Below, in pieces: positions 1 to 8,238 of a DNA stretch of 64,000 nt; position 1 is the first letter of the stretch, and each line of letters begins with the position of its first letter. Under the pieces are notes generated by a model, which was given only the letters and a program-made list of their open reading frames with translations, ran no database searches and was not told where the DNA came from. The stretch is from an uncultured Alistipes sp. (lineage in GTDB: Bacteria > Bacteroidota > Bacteroidia > Bacteroidales > Rikenellaceae). The stretch covers positions 1-64,000 of the forward strand of contig CAJMKE010000007.1 in NCBI GenBank assembly GCA_905213895.1. The letters run 5' to 3'. A program made the translations under genes and the position numbers.

Positions 1-133
1 ACTTTACCCACCTAAACGTCCTTTGGGCCTGCCCCCGACAATGCCGGCGGCATGGGACCGGGCAGTGCCGACGAACGCGCCGCCCCCAATCCGGCGGCGG
101 CGGTAAGGTGTCGGCGGGAGCGATGTCCTGCCG
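1..133. other. GC-rich left edge, no gene supported
   Basis: This 133-base stretch lies downstream of greA and contains GC-rich inverted sequence (around 70-105). Short open stretches on the plus strand stop at 104-106 and 135-137, but neither resembles a known C-terminus. It could be a greA trailer or the end of a gene outside the window; nothing more can be supported. Confidence 0.3.
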
Positions 134-610
134 TTAGATGGAGATGTCGAGAATCTCGAACTTGATTATGCCTGCCGGAACGGTAACTTCGACGATGTCG
201 CCTTTCTTCTTGCCGAGCAACGCCTTCGCAATCGGAGTGCCGATGGCGAGTTTGCCCTCGCGCAGGTTGGCTTCGTGTTCGGCTACTATCGTGTAGACCA
301 TCTGACGGTTGTTGTTGTGGTTGAGCAGGGTTACCTTGCTCAAAATCTGAACCTTGCTCTTGTCGATTTTGCTCTCGTCGATGACACGGGCATTAGCCAG
401 CGTATCCTCCATCTTGGCGATGCGCATTTCGAGCAGACCCTGTGCCTCGCGGGCTGCATCGTATTCGGCGTTCTCCGACAGGTCGCCCTTGTCGCGGGCT
501 TCGGCGATTGCAGCCGAGATAGCCGGACGCTCGACCGAACGCATGTGGTCGAGTTCTTCTTTCAGTTTTTTGTATCCTTCCGCAGTCAGATAGATAATCT
601 CTTTTGCCAT
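134..610 (-). CDS. greA: Transcription elongation factor GreA
   Basis: GreA binds the secondary channel of RNA polymerase and stimulates cleavage of backtracked transcripts. The 158-residue product has the usual GreA length. An N-terminal coiled-coil with the conserved stretch LSENAEYDAAREAQ carries the acidic tip, and a C-terminal FKBP-like domain ends in a KFEILDI-type strand. The start chosen is the Met of MAKEIIYLTAEG: the in-frame upstream extension would run into the promoter at 679-710 and does not match the family. It is transcribed away from the DUF4837 gene, with a 9-bp repeat array between the two. Confidence 0.95.
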   Translation of the reverse strand: MAKEIIYLTAEGYKKLKEELDHMRSVERPAISAAIAEARDKGDLSENAEYDAAREAQGLLEMRIAKMEDTLANARVIDESKIDKSKVQILSKVTLLNHNNNRQMVYTIVAEHEANLREGKLAIGTPIAKALLGKKKGDIVEVTVPAGIIKFEILDISI

Positions 611-678
611 AATAAAAACATAAAAAATAAAGAATTCCAACCCTTCGATCGGAACCCTGCATTTCATATTTGTCAGAA

Positions 679-710
679 CAAAGGTACGCAATTAAAATCG
701 GAAAACCAAA
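679..710 (-). promoter_or_regulatory. Bacteroidetes-type promoter for greA
   Basis: Read on the minus strand: TTTG (707-710), a 20-base spacer, then TACCTTTG (679-686). This matches the Bacteroidetes -33/-7 consensus (TTTG, 19-21 bp, TAnnTTTG). The expected transcription start near 672 gives a leader of about 60 nt before the greA ATG. Confidence 0.75.
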
Positions 711-737
711 TATTTCTTCCGGAAAAGGCGGCGAAGC

Positions 738-791
738 CATTAACGACCTTAAAGTCCTTAAAGTATTTAAGGTCGTTAAAGTCCCTAACGG
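738..791. repeat. 9-bp repeat array 1 (6 units)
   Basis: Six consecutive 9-base units of the form CNTTAANGN. The last unit overlaps the stop codon of the DUF4837 gene (785-787), so the array begins exactly at that gene's 3' end. Confidence 0.85.
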
Positions 792-1825
792 CTTGCCGCT
801 GCGGGGAAGTCTATCAGGTAGACCAGATGTTCGAGCGCGCGCAGATAGTTGCGTTTGCCGTATTTCGGCGAGTAGACGTAGCAGTCGAGCGTCAGTACCC
901 TGCCCGTCTGCTCGTTTACGGTCGTGTAACTTACGAACGGACCGCCCATGAAGTCGTTCTCGACATCCCACAGCCCGCGCATCTCAATCCATGCGCGGTC
1001 GCCTATCTTGACGGTGCGGTACTCCGGACTGAACGGCACATAATCCTTGGCTTCGGCGTCGGGCAACTTGTCCACGGTCGTCATGTACGAGCCTGCCGAT
1101 GGACCGGGGATGCGGGCGGCGAAGAGATTGCGCATGCGCACGAGGTCGTCCGCCGTCAAAGAGCCTTTGCCCTGATATGGGTAGGAGTAGATGAAAAATC
1201 CCTGGCTCGACGTCGGAAATTCGTAGGATGCCCAAACGAAGTCATCGCTCTGCGAGCGCAGTTCGTAGCCCTGCGGCACTTTCATGCGTATGCCGAACAC
1301 GTTGCCGATTACCTCGCTCAAAGCCTTGGCTTCGTGGCGTTCGGCGAAACGTATCGTGCGGTCGCGCTCCGCCATTTCGAGTACGTAGAGCAGGTTCTTG
1401 CCGTTGGCGTCGAGATAATCGACGAGCGACTGCTGCGAAGGTCCTTGCAGCGTCAGAACAATCTGCGGAGCGGCTTCGACGTCGTACTGAACGGCTACGG
1501 ATGCCGTTTCGACCTTGGACGAGACGAGGACTTTGAGGATGTTGCGGTGTGCCGGCAGCATATTCTTGAAGTCGTTGGGCGTGATTCGCAGCACGTTGAA
1601 CATAGGCTCGTTCTGGTTTATCATCTCGACGGGCTGTTCGAGCAGCGAACGCAGCGATTCGCCGACCGCGCCCTCCCATTCGGGTGCCTGACACACGACG
1701 AGAACTTCGTAGGGTGCGCCCTGCGCGGTCTTCTTGCCGCCGTTGGAGAGGGTATTGAAATTCTTGCAGCCGACGACGGATACGGCGGCGAGCAGGACGA
1801 TTGCAATATTGGACAGACGTTTCAT
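785..1825 (-). CDS. DUF4837-family lipoprotein
   Basis: A 346-residue predicted lipoprotein. The signal peptide MKRLSNIAIVLLAAVSVVGC ends in a lipobox Cys, so the protein should be anchored in the outer or inner membrane. The rest resembles the Bacteroidetes DUF4837 family (VLVVCQAPEWEG near the start, a WIEMRGLW motif near the end), whose function is unknown. In-frame Met codons further upstream were rejected because they precede the signal peptide and overlap the promoter. It is divergent from the polysaccharide deacetylase gene. Confidence 0.85.
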   Translation of the reverse strand: MKRLSNIAIVLLAAVSVVGCKNFNTLSNGGKKTAQGAPYEVLVVCQAPEWEGAVGESLRSLLEQPVEMINQNEPMFNVLRITPNDFKNMLPAHRNILKVLVSSKVETASVAVQYDVEAAPQIVLTLQGPSQQSLVDYLDANGKNLLYVLEMAERDRTIRFAERHEAKALSEVIGNVFGIRMKVPQGYELRSQSDDFVWASYEFPTSSQGFFIYSYPYQGKGSLTADDLVRMRNLFAARIPGPSAGSYMTTVDKLPDAEAKDYVPFSPEYRTVKIGDRAWIEMRGLWDVENDFMGGPFVSYTTVNEQTGRVLTLDCYVYSPKYGKRNYLRALEHLVYLIDFPAAASR

Positions 1826-1852
1826 AGATTCGGTTTTTGCTGATTGCATTAA

Positions 1853-1884
1853 CAAAAGTATACATATTTTATGCAATTCGCAAA
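1853..1884 (-). promoter_or_regulatory. Promoter for the DUF4837 gene
   Basis: On the minus strand, TTTG (1881-1884), 20 bases, then TACTTTTG (1853-1860), a full match to the Bacteroidetes consensus. The predicted start near 1846 lies about 20 nt before the chosen ATG and supports that start. Confidence 0.75.
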
Positions 1885-1891
1885 ATTTGCA

Positions 1892-1899
1892 TAATTTTG
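1892..1899 (+). promoter_or_regulatory. -7 element for the deacetylase-ubiX operon
   Basis: TAATTTTG matches TAnnTTTG. No clear TTTG is seen at the expected distance, so this is weaker than the divergent minus-strand promoter. The ATG follows 22 nt later. Confidence 0.5.
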
Positions 1900-1920
1900 T
1901 AGGATATAATATTGAAGTAA

Positions 1921-2529
1921 ATGCGATTCAGACCTCCGAAGTTTCTGCGCCGCCTTATGCCCGACCTTATCTGGGAAATCGAGGACGACAACGGCGTTTT
2001 CCTGACGTTCGACGACGGTCCGACCCCGGGCATCACGGAGTGGATTCTCGCGACGCTCGCCAAGTACAATGCCAAGGCGACGTTCTTCGTACTCGGCAAG
2101 AATGTGGAGTTGTACCCCGATTTGTACCAGAAGATTCTGGACGCCGGACACAAGGTCGGCAACCATACCTACTCGCACCAGAAGGGGTGGGGAATGCCGC
2201 TCGAACGCTATCTCGAAGATGTCGATTTCGCGGGCGACATAATCCATTCCGAACTCTTCCGTCCGCCGTATGCGCGCGTTACGCCGTCGCAGATGAGGGC
2301 TGTCGCGAAGCGTTACAAGATAGTGATGTGGGACATCGTTTCGCGCGACTACAACCGTTCGCTTTCGCGCGAGGGATGCCTGCGCAACGTTACCAAATAT
2401 CTTACCGCCGGTTCTATTGTGGTGTTCCACGACAGCGAGAAGTCGTTCAAGAACATGAGTTACGCCCTGCCGCGGACGCTCGAACGTATAAAGGAACTGG
2501 GGCTGAAATGTAAAATCATAGAGTTGTAG
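1921..2529 (+). CDS. Polysaccharide deacetylase family protein (NodB domain, CE4)
   Basis: A 202-residue single-domain NodB-type deacetylase, predicted to remove N- or O-acetyl groups from a cell-wall or surface polysaccharide. Visible motifs are TFDDGP (about residues 29-34, the first Asp acting as base and the second binding metal), NHTYSH (81-86, metal-binding H-x3-H), RPPYAR and a late FHDS. There is no obvious signal peptide, so it may act in the cytoplasm or reach the envelope another way. Its stop lies 4 nt before ubiX, suggesting cotranscription. The substrate cannot be told from sequence. Confidence 0.88.
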   Translation: MRFRPPKFLRRLMPDLIWEIEDDNGVFLTFDDGPTPGITEWILATLAKYNAKATFFVLGKNVELYPDLYQKILDAGHKVGNHTYSHQKGWGMPLERYLEDVDFAGDIIHSELFRPPYARVTPSQMRAVAKRYKIVMWDIVSRDYNRSLSREGCLRNVTKYLTAGSIVVFHDSEKSFKNMSYALPRTLERIKELGLKCKIIEL

Positions 2530-2533
2530 CCTG

Positions 2534-3088
2534 ATGAATATCGTAGTTGCCGTAACCGCCGCCAGCGGTTCGATATATGCCCGCCTGCTCGTCGAGTCGC
2601 TCGCCGCGAGCGGGGATGTCGGGCGGATTGCGCTCGTTTACAGCGATAATGCGCGGGCGGTCGCCGAACACGAGGGCGTCGCGATGCCGGCGGATGCGAA
2701 AATCGTCGAGTATTCCAACTCCGATTTGTTCGCTTCGCCCGCGAGCGGTTCCGCAGCGTGGGATGCGATGGTCGTCGTGCCGTCGTCGGTCGGAACGGTC
2801 GGCAGGATTGCGGGCGGGGTGTCGCAGACGCTTATCGAGCGTGCGGCGGATGTGATGCTGAAAGAGCGTCGCCGGCTGGTGTTCGTCGTGCGCGAAACGC
2901 CTTACTCGCTTGTGCATCTGCGCAATATGGTCGCTCTTACCGAAGCCGGAGCCGTGATAGTTCCCGCTTCGCCGTCGTTCTACTCCAAACCCGCTACCGT
3001 CGAGGAGTTGTGCCGCACCGTCGTCGAACGGGTGGTTGCGCTTTTGGGTGTGAAGGCGGAGCATTACGAGTGGGGGAAGGAGAGGTAG
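2534..3088 (+). CDS. ubiX: Flavin prenyltransferase UbiX
   Basis: UbiX joins dimethylallyl phosphate to FMN to make prenylated FMN, the cofactor of UbiD-type decarboxylases. The 184-residue protein has the N-terminal flavin-binding stretch TAASGSIYARL and the conserved segment VRETPYSLVHLRNM, which is typical of UbiX/Pad1 and contains phosphate- and prenyl-binding residues. Length fits the family. It starts 4 nt after the deacetylase stop. No ubiD is present in this window, so the partner decarboxylase must be elsewhere. Confidence 0.92.
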   Translation: MNIVVAVTAASGSIYARLLVESLAASGDVGRIALVYSDNARAVAEHEGVAMPADAKIVEYSNSDLFASPASGSAAWDAMVVVPSSVGTVGRIAGGVSQTLIERAADVMLKERRRLVFVVRETPYSLVHLRNMVALTEAGAVIVPASPSFYSKPATVEELCRTVVERVVALLGVKAEHYEWGKER

Positions 3089-3092
3089 GGCG

Positions 3093-3128
3093 TATTAGGG
3101 TCCTTAACGACTTTAAGGTCTTTAAGGC
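3093..3128. repeat. 9-bp repeat array 2 (4 units)
   Basis: Units TATTAGGGT, CCTTAACGA, CTTTAAGGT, CTTTAAGGC, starting 4 bases after the ubiX stop codon. Confidence 0.8.
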
Positions 3129-3560
3129 AGCCGTTATTGCGGTGTTCCGCTCCTTTATTATATAAGGTATCGTCTTTTTTAGGGGCGATGCCTTAATTTT
3201 TTTGCTCTGTACGCAAAATTTATAGTACTATGTATTGCATAATACTAAAACTCGTATTATATTTGCATCGCAAAAGAACTAATGCGGACAGAGAACGGCG
3301 GAATCGGGAGAAGCAAAAATCCTCGAAGACCCTGACGACTTTAACGACCTTAAAGTCTTTAAGGACTTTAAAGACTTTAAAGGAAAAAGGCAGAAAAGGC
3401 GATTTCGCAGGCGGGGCGACGAAAAAAAACTGAAAAATTTTTAACCGACATAAACCATTGATTATATGCGTGTTCGGCTGAAAATTTTCGGGGGGGGGTA
3501 AAGCACCGCACATCGGTTTTGAGGCTTGGAAATTTTTACTTTATTTTGCGATAGCAAACA
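3129..3560 (+). other. Long intergenic region: repeat array, G9 tract, promoter
   Basis: No gene is supported in this interval between ubiX and the barrel protein. It holds a TATATTTG -7-like box at 3257-3264, a 9-bp array at 3330-3383, a run of nine G at 3490-3498, and a likely promoter for the downstream gene (TTTG 3518-3521, 19 bases, TTATTTTG 3541-3548, one mismatch to consensus). Short open frames here are lysine-rich products of the repeat and are not credible. Confidence 0.6.
3330..3383. repeat. 9-bp repeat array 3 (6 units)
   Basis: Six units from CCCTGACGA to CTTTAAAGG. This is the array least tied to a gene end: it lies about 240 bases after ubiX and about 180 bases before the outer-membrane protein gene. 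Confidence 0.8.
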
Positions 3561-6041
3561 ATGAGAAACAGGTTAAACGGAAAGGTTATGAGCAGATTTT
3601 TAATGTGTATCGCCGCCCTTGTGTGCGGCATCTCGGCTGACGCGCAGACTACGGTGCGCGGAACCGTCAAGGATGCCGCCAAGGGCGAGGCGGTAGGGTA
3701 TGCGACCGTTGCGGCGATGCGCGATTCGCTCGTCGTTGCGGCGGTCGCTTCGACGGCGGACGGCGTGTTCGACCTCCGTATCAAGGAAAGCGGAGAGTGC
3801 AGGGTGGAGATTACGGCGGTCGGATACTCACCGTTCGTTACGTCGATAGTCGCCGACGGCAAGGTGCATGATTTGGGCGAGGTGGCGTTGAAAGAGGGCG
3901 TCGAGGTCGATGCCGTGGTGCTGACGGTGCAGAAACCTATCGTTACGGCGGATGCCGAAAAACTCACCTACTCGGTCGAGGACGACCCCGAGGCGCAGTC
4001 GAGTACGTTGGAGGAGATTATCCGCAAGGTGCCGCAACTGACCATCGATGCCGAGGGCAAGGTGCTGATGAACGGGCAGAGCGACTACAAGATTCTCGTG
4101 AACGGGCATCAGTCGAGTTCGATGTCGCGCAACTTCGCCGACATAATCAAGAGTATGCCGGCTTCGTCCATCAAACGTATCGAGGTGATAACCAATCCGT
4201 CGATGAAGTACGATGCCGAGGGTGTCGGCGGCGTGCTGAACATCATCACGACCAAAGCGCGCTTCGACGGTTACAGCGGAAGCGTGAATGTCGCGGCGAG
4301 AAACATGTTCAACCGCAACTGGGATACGAACAACTCGGCGAACTTCACGTTGCAGACCGGCAAATTCGCACTCTCGGCTGGTTTGTACTATTCGCAGGCA
4401 TGGGCAGACCGCGACGATATGGGACGCTACGATGCGCATGTCGAGAACCTGACGCCGGACGGCGGCTACAAGTTCCTGAAAGGCAAGGGCGGCTACGGCT
4501 ATAACTATCACAGCGTCTACGGAAACATTCAGGCGAGTTACCAAATCGACTCTCTCAATCTCGTTACCGCTGAGGTGTCGGCATGGGAGGGCAGTAACCG
4601 CAACCGTCAGCATACGAATTTCGGATATTTCGACAGCGCGGATTCGTGGCTTTACGGATACGACCAGTCGGAAGATTCCCGTTATGCGTGGATGGGCGTC
4701 GATGCGGCATTGAACTACGAGCATACGTTCAGGCGCGAGGGACATACGCTGACGGTTTCTGACAACGTTTCGATTGCGCCGCCGGTCGTCAGTTCGGGTG
4801 TCAAAACGGTTTTCCCGACCGAGGGCATTACCGATGTCGCACGGCAGGACATCGGCTGGTCGGAGCGCGAAAGCAGTGTCGATAACGTCTTGCAGATAGA
4901 CTATCGCAACCCGATAACCAAACGCCATACGATTGAAGCGGGTGCGAAGCACTCCTACGACTACAACCGTCTGCGCAAGAAGAATACGTTCGAATATGCC
5001 GACGATGCGACGCCTTACGGGACGAGCGGCATCTCGCGGCTGACACGCAACATACTCGGCGTCTATTTCGGCTACGCCTACTCTGTCGATAAGTTCTCCG
5101 CCCGCGCCGGAGGTCGTCTGGAAGGCGCATGGTACGGACTGAACTCCGAGGAGGGCGACAAACCCGAAAAATACAAAAGTTCGCTGATAAACTTCGTGCC
5201 TTACGTTTCTCTGACATATCTGCCTAAGCAGGGACATACGCTCGCGTTATCCTACACGGAGCGTCTGTCTCGCCCGGGAGTCTACGCCATGTCGCCTTTC
5301 GTTACGGAGGATTTGCTGTCGCGCGACTACGGCAACCCGAATCTGAAAACGGGCGTAACGCACAACATGTCGTTGAAATACTCCTTCTCCGACAACAAGT
5401 GGAGTGCGACGGTCGGTGCGCTCATGATGCTGTCGAACAATCTGGTATCCAACTATACGTTCATCGACGGCGACGGCATTTTCAACTCGACTTACGGGAA
5501 TCACGGACGGATGCGCATGTACGGCGGCGAGAGTTCGATGTCGTTCCGTCCGTCGGGCAAGTTCAATCTGTCGCTCAGCGTCAAGGCGGGTTGGGGTCGC
5601 TATACGCTGCCGTCGCAGGGCATCGAGACTGCAGGCTGGGGCGTGTCGCAGAATCTCAACATGACTGTCGCTCTGTGGAAGGGTGCGAAGGTTTCGCTCT
5701 CGGAGTATGCGATTCTGCCCGAACCGCGCATGGGGCAGCGCGGCGACAGATGGCTCGTAGGTACGTCGGTGCGTCTGGGGCAGAAACTGCTGAAAGAGAA
5801 GATGGAGATTTCGGTCGTCGTGAACAATCCGCACGAGAAGTACAGCCGATACGTGCAGTTGCAGCAGACGCCTACGTTTATCCAGCGGAACACGTTCGAC
5901 AACTGGTCGCGCAGCATCCGTCTGTCGATAAGTTACCGCTTCGGCAAGCAGGGACTGTATGTGAAATCGACCAATAAGAAGGTCGATGACGCCAGCGACG
6001 AAGTCTCGGGCGGCAGCAAGGGCAATGCTGGCGGAATGTAA
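3561..6041 (+). CDS. Outer-membrane beta-barrel protein (OMP_b-brl_3 type)
   Basis: An 826-residue predicted outer-membrane protein. The order is a signal peptide ending ADAQT, a carboxypeptidase-regulatory-like beta-sandwich (about 30-110), a TonB-plug-like segment (KVPQLTIDAEG through GVGGVLNIITTK, about 150-235) and a long beta-barrel rich in aromatic alternation. This matches the OMP_b-brl_3 family, related to TonB-dependent receptors; the transported ligand is unknown. A second in-frame ATG at 3588 gives the shorter and more usual signal peptide MSRFLMCIAALVCG and may be the true start. A G9 tract upstream of its promoter could alter expression. Confidence 0.85.
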   Translation: MRNRLNGKVMSRFLMCIAALVCGISADAQTTVRGTVKDAAKGEAVGYATVAAMRDSLVVAAVASTADGVFDLRIKESGECRVEITAVGYSPFVTSIVADGKVHDLGEVALKEGVEVDAVVLTVQKPIVTADAEKLTYSVEDDPEAQSSTLEEIIRKVPQLTIDAEGKVLMNGQSDYKILVNGHQSSSMSRNFADIIKSMPASSIKRIEVITNPSMKYDAEGVGGVLNIITTKARFDGYSGSVNVAARNMFNRNWDTNNSANFTLQTGKFALSAGLYYSQAWADRDDMGRYDAHVENLTPDGGYKFLKGKGGYGYNYHSVYGNIQASYQIDSLNLVTAEVSAWEGSNRNRQHTNFGYFDSADSWLYGYDQSEDSRYAWMGVDAALNYEHTFRREGHTLTVSDNVSIAPPVVSSGVKTVFPTEGITDVARQDIGWSERESSVDNVLQIDYRNPITKRHTIEAGAKHSYDYNRLRKKNTFEYADDATPYGTSGISRLTRNILGVYFGYAYSVDKFSARAGGRLEGAWYGLNSEEGDKPEKYKSSLINFVPYVSLTYLPKQGHTLALSYTERLSRPGVYAMSPFVTEDLLSRDYGNPNLKTGVTHNMSLKYSFSDNKWSATVGALMMLSNNLVSNYTFIDGDGIFNSTYGNHGRMRMYGGESSMSFRPSGKFNLSLSVKAGWGRYTLPSQGIETAGWGVSQNLNMTVALWKGAKVSLSEYAILPEPRMGQRGDRWLVGTSVRLGQKLLKEKMEISVVVNNPHEKYSRYVQLQQTPTFIQRNTFDNWSRSIRLSISYRFGKQGLYVKSTNKKVDDASDEVSGGSKGNAGGM

Positions 6042-6052
6042 ATGACGGGAGT

Positions 6053-6943
6053 ATGAAAAAGATTCTGAAAATAACGGGTATGGCATTGCTGTCGCTGGTT
6101 CTTCTGGCGGTAGCGGCGATAGTGCTGGCGAGATATTGTTTCCGCGACGAGGCGGTTGCGTGGCTATGTAGGTTGGAGAGCAGAGAGCGGTTGGAGTTGC
6201 TGCGGGCGTCGGGGGCGTATACGGAGGATGCGGACGCAGGTTTCCGGTTCGTCTATCGGCAGGACAGTGTGCGGGCGAAGGAGATTCGCGACTATTTCAG
6301 GCTCGACACGCTATACGACGCTTCGGCAACGACGTGGGAGAATACGAAAAACATCGCCCGATTCGTCGCGTCGAACATCCCGCACGCCAATCAGACCGTC
6401 CAGCCCGAGACCCGCAATGCCATAGAGTTGTGGAGATATACCCGCTCGGTCGAACCTGCGTTCAACTGCCGGCTTCACTCAATCATGCTTCACGAACTGC
6501 TGCTCTCGTGCGGCATAGTCAATAGGTTCGTAACGTGTCTGCCCGCCGATTCGGAGGATTGCGACTGCCATGTGGTGAATGTCGTGTGGCTGCCCGAATC
6601 GGAGAAGTGGGCGATGATTGATTCCGATATGCGGGCTTGGGTCTCCGACCCGTCGGGCGTTCCGCTGTCGCTCGCCGAAATGCGGGAGCGGTTCATCGCC
6701 GACGAGCCTGTCGAGGTTCATTGGCTGCTCGATGAGGAGCGGAGCGATGACGGCTACTGCTTGTATTGGGCGAAGAATCTCTACTGGTTCGACTGCTGGG
6801 AGGAAACTGGTTACGACAAGGAGGTCGGATACGGGGGACGCCGTGTCGCCCTGCTGCCTTCGGGATTCGGCGGATTCCGTTTGGGCGAAAATGTCGTCGC
6901 CACATCGGATGACAAGCGGTTCTGGGCGAAGCCGGAGGATTGA
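6053..6943 (+). CDS. Membrane-anchored transglutaminase-like protein
   Basis: A 296-residue protein with one N-terminal membrane segment (about residues 8-28) and a papain-like transglutaminase fold. The likely catalytic triad is visible: Cys139 in NCRLHS, His173 in CHVVNVVW and Asp190 in AMIDSD. In bacteria such domains act as peptidases or amidases rather than cross-linkers. The topology suggests the periplasmic face. It begins 11 nt after the barrel protein's stop, so the two are probably cotranscribed. I do not recognise a specific subfamily. Confidence 0.7.
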   Translation: MKKILKITGMALLSLVLLAVAAIVLARYCFRDEAVAWLCRLESRERLELLRASGAYTEDADAGFRFVYRQDSVRAKEIRDYFRLDTLYDASATTWENTKNIARFVASNIPHANQTVQPETRNAIELWRYTRSVEPAFNCRLHSIMLHELLLSCGIVNRFVTCLPADSEDCDCHVVNVVWLPESEKWAMIDSDMRAWVSDPSGVPLSLAEMRERFIADEPVEVHWLLDEERSDDGYCLYWAKNLYWFDCWEETGYDKEVGYGGRRVALLPSGFGGFRLGENVVATSDDKRFWAKPED

Positions 6944-6952
6944 AGGTCGGGG

Positions 6953-6988
6953 CGTTAAGGACCTTAAAGTCTTTAAGGACATTAAGGC
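6953..6988. repeat. 9-bp repeat array 4 (4 units)
   Basis: CGTTAAGGA, CCTTAAAGT, CTTTAAGGA, CATTAAGGC, starting 9 bases after the stop of the transglutaminase-like gene and 25 bases before the efp promoter. Confidence 0.85.
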
Positions 6989-7013
6989 AATAAGATGAGG
7001 TTTTTGGGCGAAG

Positions 7014-7045
7014 TTTGCGAATTTCCGTACTTTTTTATATTTTTG
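7014..7045 (+). promoter_or_regulatory. Promoter for efp
   Basis: TTTG (7014-7017), 20 bases, TATTTTTG (7038-7045): a perfect Bacteroidetes-type promoter. Transcription is expected from about 7052, which rules out the longer in-frame start at 7015. Confidence 0.8.
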
Positions 7046-7074
7046 CGTCGGAAATAACTATAACACTAAATATT

Positions 7075-7647
7075 ATGACTATTACAGCCGCTGATATCAA
7101 AATCGGCATGTGCATCGAAATGGACGGCAAGACCTTTCTCGTAGTCGATTTCCAGCACTGCAAACCGGGCAAAGGTCCGGCTTTCGTCCGTTCTAAACTC
7201 AAAAATCTCGAAAACGGTCGCGTTCTCGAAAACACCTTCTCGTCGGTAAGCCAGAAAATCGAGCAGGTGCGCGTGGAGCGTCGTCCGTACCAGTTCACCT
7301 ACGAGGATGACCTGGGTGCGCACTTCATGCACTGCGAGACTTTCGAGGAGATAAACATCGACAAGAACCTTATCGAGAATTACGACCTGATGGCTGACGG
7401 TCAGATTGTCGAGGTGATGTACCGTACCGACAACGATACCGTACTCTCCGCCGAACTGCCGCCTATCGTCGATATGGAGGTTACCTACACCGAGCCGGGC
7501 ATCAAGGGCGATACCGCCTCGACCAACTCGCTCAAACCCGCTACCGTGAATACCGGTGCGACCGTGAAGGTGCCGTTGTTCATCAACACGGGCGACAAGA
7601 TTCGCGTGGATACCCGCGACCGTTCGTACTACGAGCGCATCAAGTAG
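7075..7647 (+). CDS. efp: Translation elongation factor P
   Basis: EF-P binds stalled ribosomes between the P and E sites and promotes peptide-bond formation at polyproline stretches. The 190-residue product has the three-domain EF-P layout. The loop that carries the modifiable lysine reads KPGKGPAF, with Lys33 at the tip. The start MTITAADIKIGM is set by family alignment and by the promoter at 7014-7045. A palindromic element begins 2 nt after the stop. Confidence 0.95.
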   Translation: MTITAADIKIGMCIEMDGKTFLVVDFQHCKPGKGPAFVRSKLKNLENGRVLENTFSSVSQKIEQVRVERRPYQFTYEDDLGAHFMHCETFEEINIDKNLIENYDLMADGQIVEVMYRTDNDTVLSAELPPIVDMEVTYTEPGIKGDTASTNSLKPATVNTGATVKVPLFINTGDKIRVDTRDRSYYERIK

Positions 7648-7648
7648 C

Positions 7649-7770
7649 CGGTGCGTGATAACGGGCAATCTGCTGCGTTGTTTTCGATATTTCGGCTTCG
7701 GTCATTTACGCTTGGTAAACTCCCTCGCCGAAAATCTCAACGCCTTGCATATTACCCATTCTGACGCACC
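7649..7770. repeat. ~120-bp palindromic interspersed element, copy 1
   Basis: An imperfect large inverted repeat. The ends GGTGCGTGATAACGGG and CCCATTCTGACGCACC pair, GGCAA pairs near TTGC, and the centre is TTTAC-GCTTG-GTAAA. It shares the core GCGTTGTnTTCG, the stretch TCGGTCATTTACG and GGTAAACTCCC with the copy at 17945-18064. The 5' end motif CGGTGCGTGATAACG recurs at 7786-7800, just beyond the element, like a truncated extra copy. Confidence 0.75.
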
Positions 7771-7803
7771 TCGGTAATCGCCGGAACGGTGCGTGATAAC
7801 GAT

Positions 7804-7838
7804 AAAAAGTGCCGGAAGACCTTTCGGCACTTTTTTCT
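7804..7838 (+). terminator. Intrinsic terminator after efp
   Basis: Stem AAAAGTGCCG / CGGCACTTTT with loop GAAGACCTTT, followed by T residues. The 9-bp repeat array starts at the end of the T tract. Confidence 0.8.
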
Positions 7839-7872
7839 TTAAGGTTCTTAAAGTCCTTAACGACCTTAAAGA
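7837..7872. repeat. 9-bp repeat array 5 (4 units)
   Basis: CTTTAAGGT, TCTTAAAGT, CCTTAACGA, CCTTAAAGA, directly abutting the T tract of the efp terminator. Confidence 0.85.
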
Positions 7873-7943
7873 CACTTTCCGGAAAACAGTTTTGCGGCGG
7901 CATTTTTGCAGTGTCGCCGATGAATCGAATAAAATTCAAGATT

Positions 7944-8105
7944 ATGAAAAAGTATGTTTGCAACGTCTGCGAATGGGTGTACGACCCTGAAATAGGCGAC
8001 CCCGACGGCGGAATCCCTGCCGGAACACCTTTCGAGGATATTCCCGAAGACTGGGTTTGCCCGGTCTGCGGTGTGGGAAAGGATGATTTCCGACCGGTGG
8101 AGTAG
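7944..8105 (+). CDS. Rubredoxin
   Basis: A 53-residue one-iron electron carrier of the type that in anaerobes feeds electrons to rubrerythrin or to superoxide and oxygen reductases. The four Fe ligands are Cys6, Cys9, Cys39 and Cys42 in the classic patterns CNVCEWVYDP and CPVCGVGKDDF. Length is exactly that expected. It stands alone between two terminators, so it is probably monocistronic; no partner oxidoreductase is adjacent. Confidence 0.95.
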   Translation: MKKYVCNVCEWVYDPEIGDPDGGIPAGTPFEDIPEDWVCPVCGVGKDDFRPVE

Positions 8106-8112
8106 TCGGCTT

Positions 8113-8145
8113 GGGGGCGGTCTTGCGGGACCGCCTCCGTTTTTG
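8113..8145 (+). terminator. Intrinsic terminator after rubredoxin
   Basis: Stem GGGGGCGGTC / GACCGCCTCC with loop TTGCGG, followed by GTTTTTG. Confidence 0.8.
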
Positions 8146-8186
8146 TAGGTCCGGAGGCGCGAAAACTCAAAAAAAACGCCCCGAAC

Positions 8187-8218
8187 TTGTCGAATATCGT
8201 CAAAGATACCTATATTTG
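8187..8218 (+). promoter_or_regulatory. Promoter for pdxA
   Basis: TTG (8187-8189), 21 bases, TATATTTG (8211-8218). The ATG at 8239 follows at a plausible distance; the GTG at 8233 would leave almost no leader. Confidence 0.65.
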
Positions 8219-8238
8219 TATTCTGAAACAGTGTGCTT

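Noticed and set aside
1..133. Start of a HIT-family gene downstream of greA
   Set aside because: greA-HIT neighbours are common in Bacteroidetes, but no HIT motif or suitable frame is visible in the 133 bases.
275..1843. A 522-codon plus-strand open frame
   Set aside because: It covers greA, the intergenic repeat and DUF4837 on the wrong strand and has no domain features.
3230..3433. Short Lys/Thr/Leu-rich frames through the 9-bp arrays (LKS/LKT/LKV repeats)
   Set aside because: The 9-base unit equals three codons, so it produces open, repetitive frames by construction; none has a promoter or homologue.
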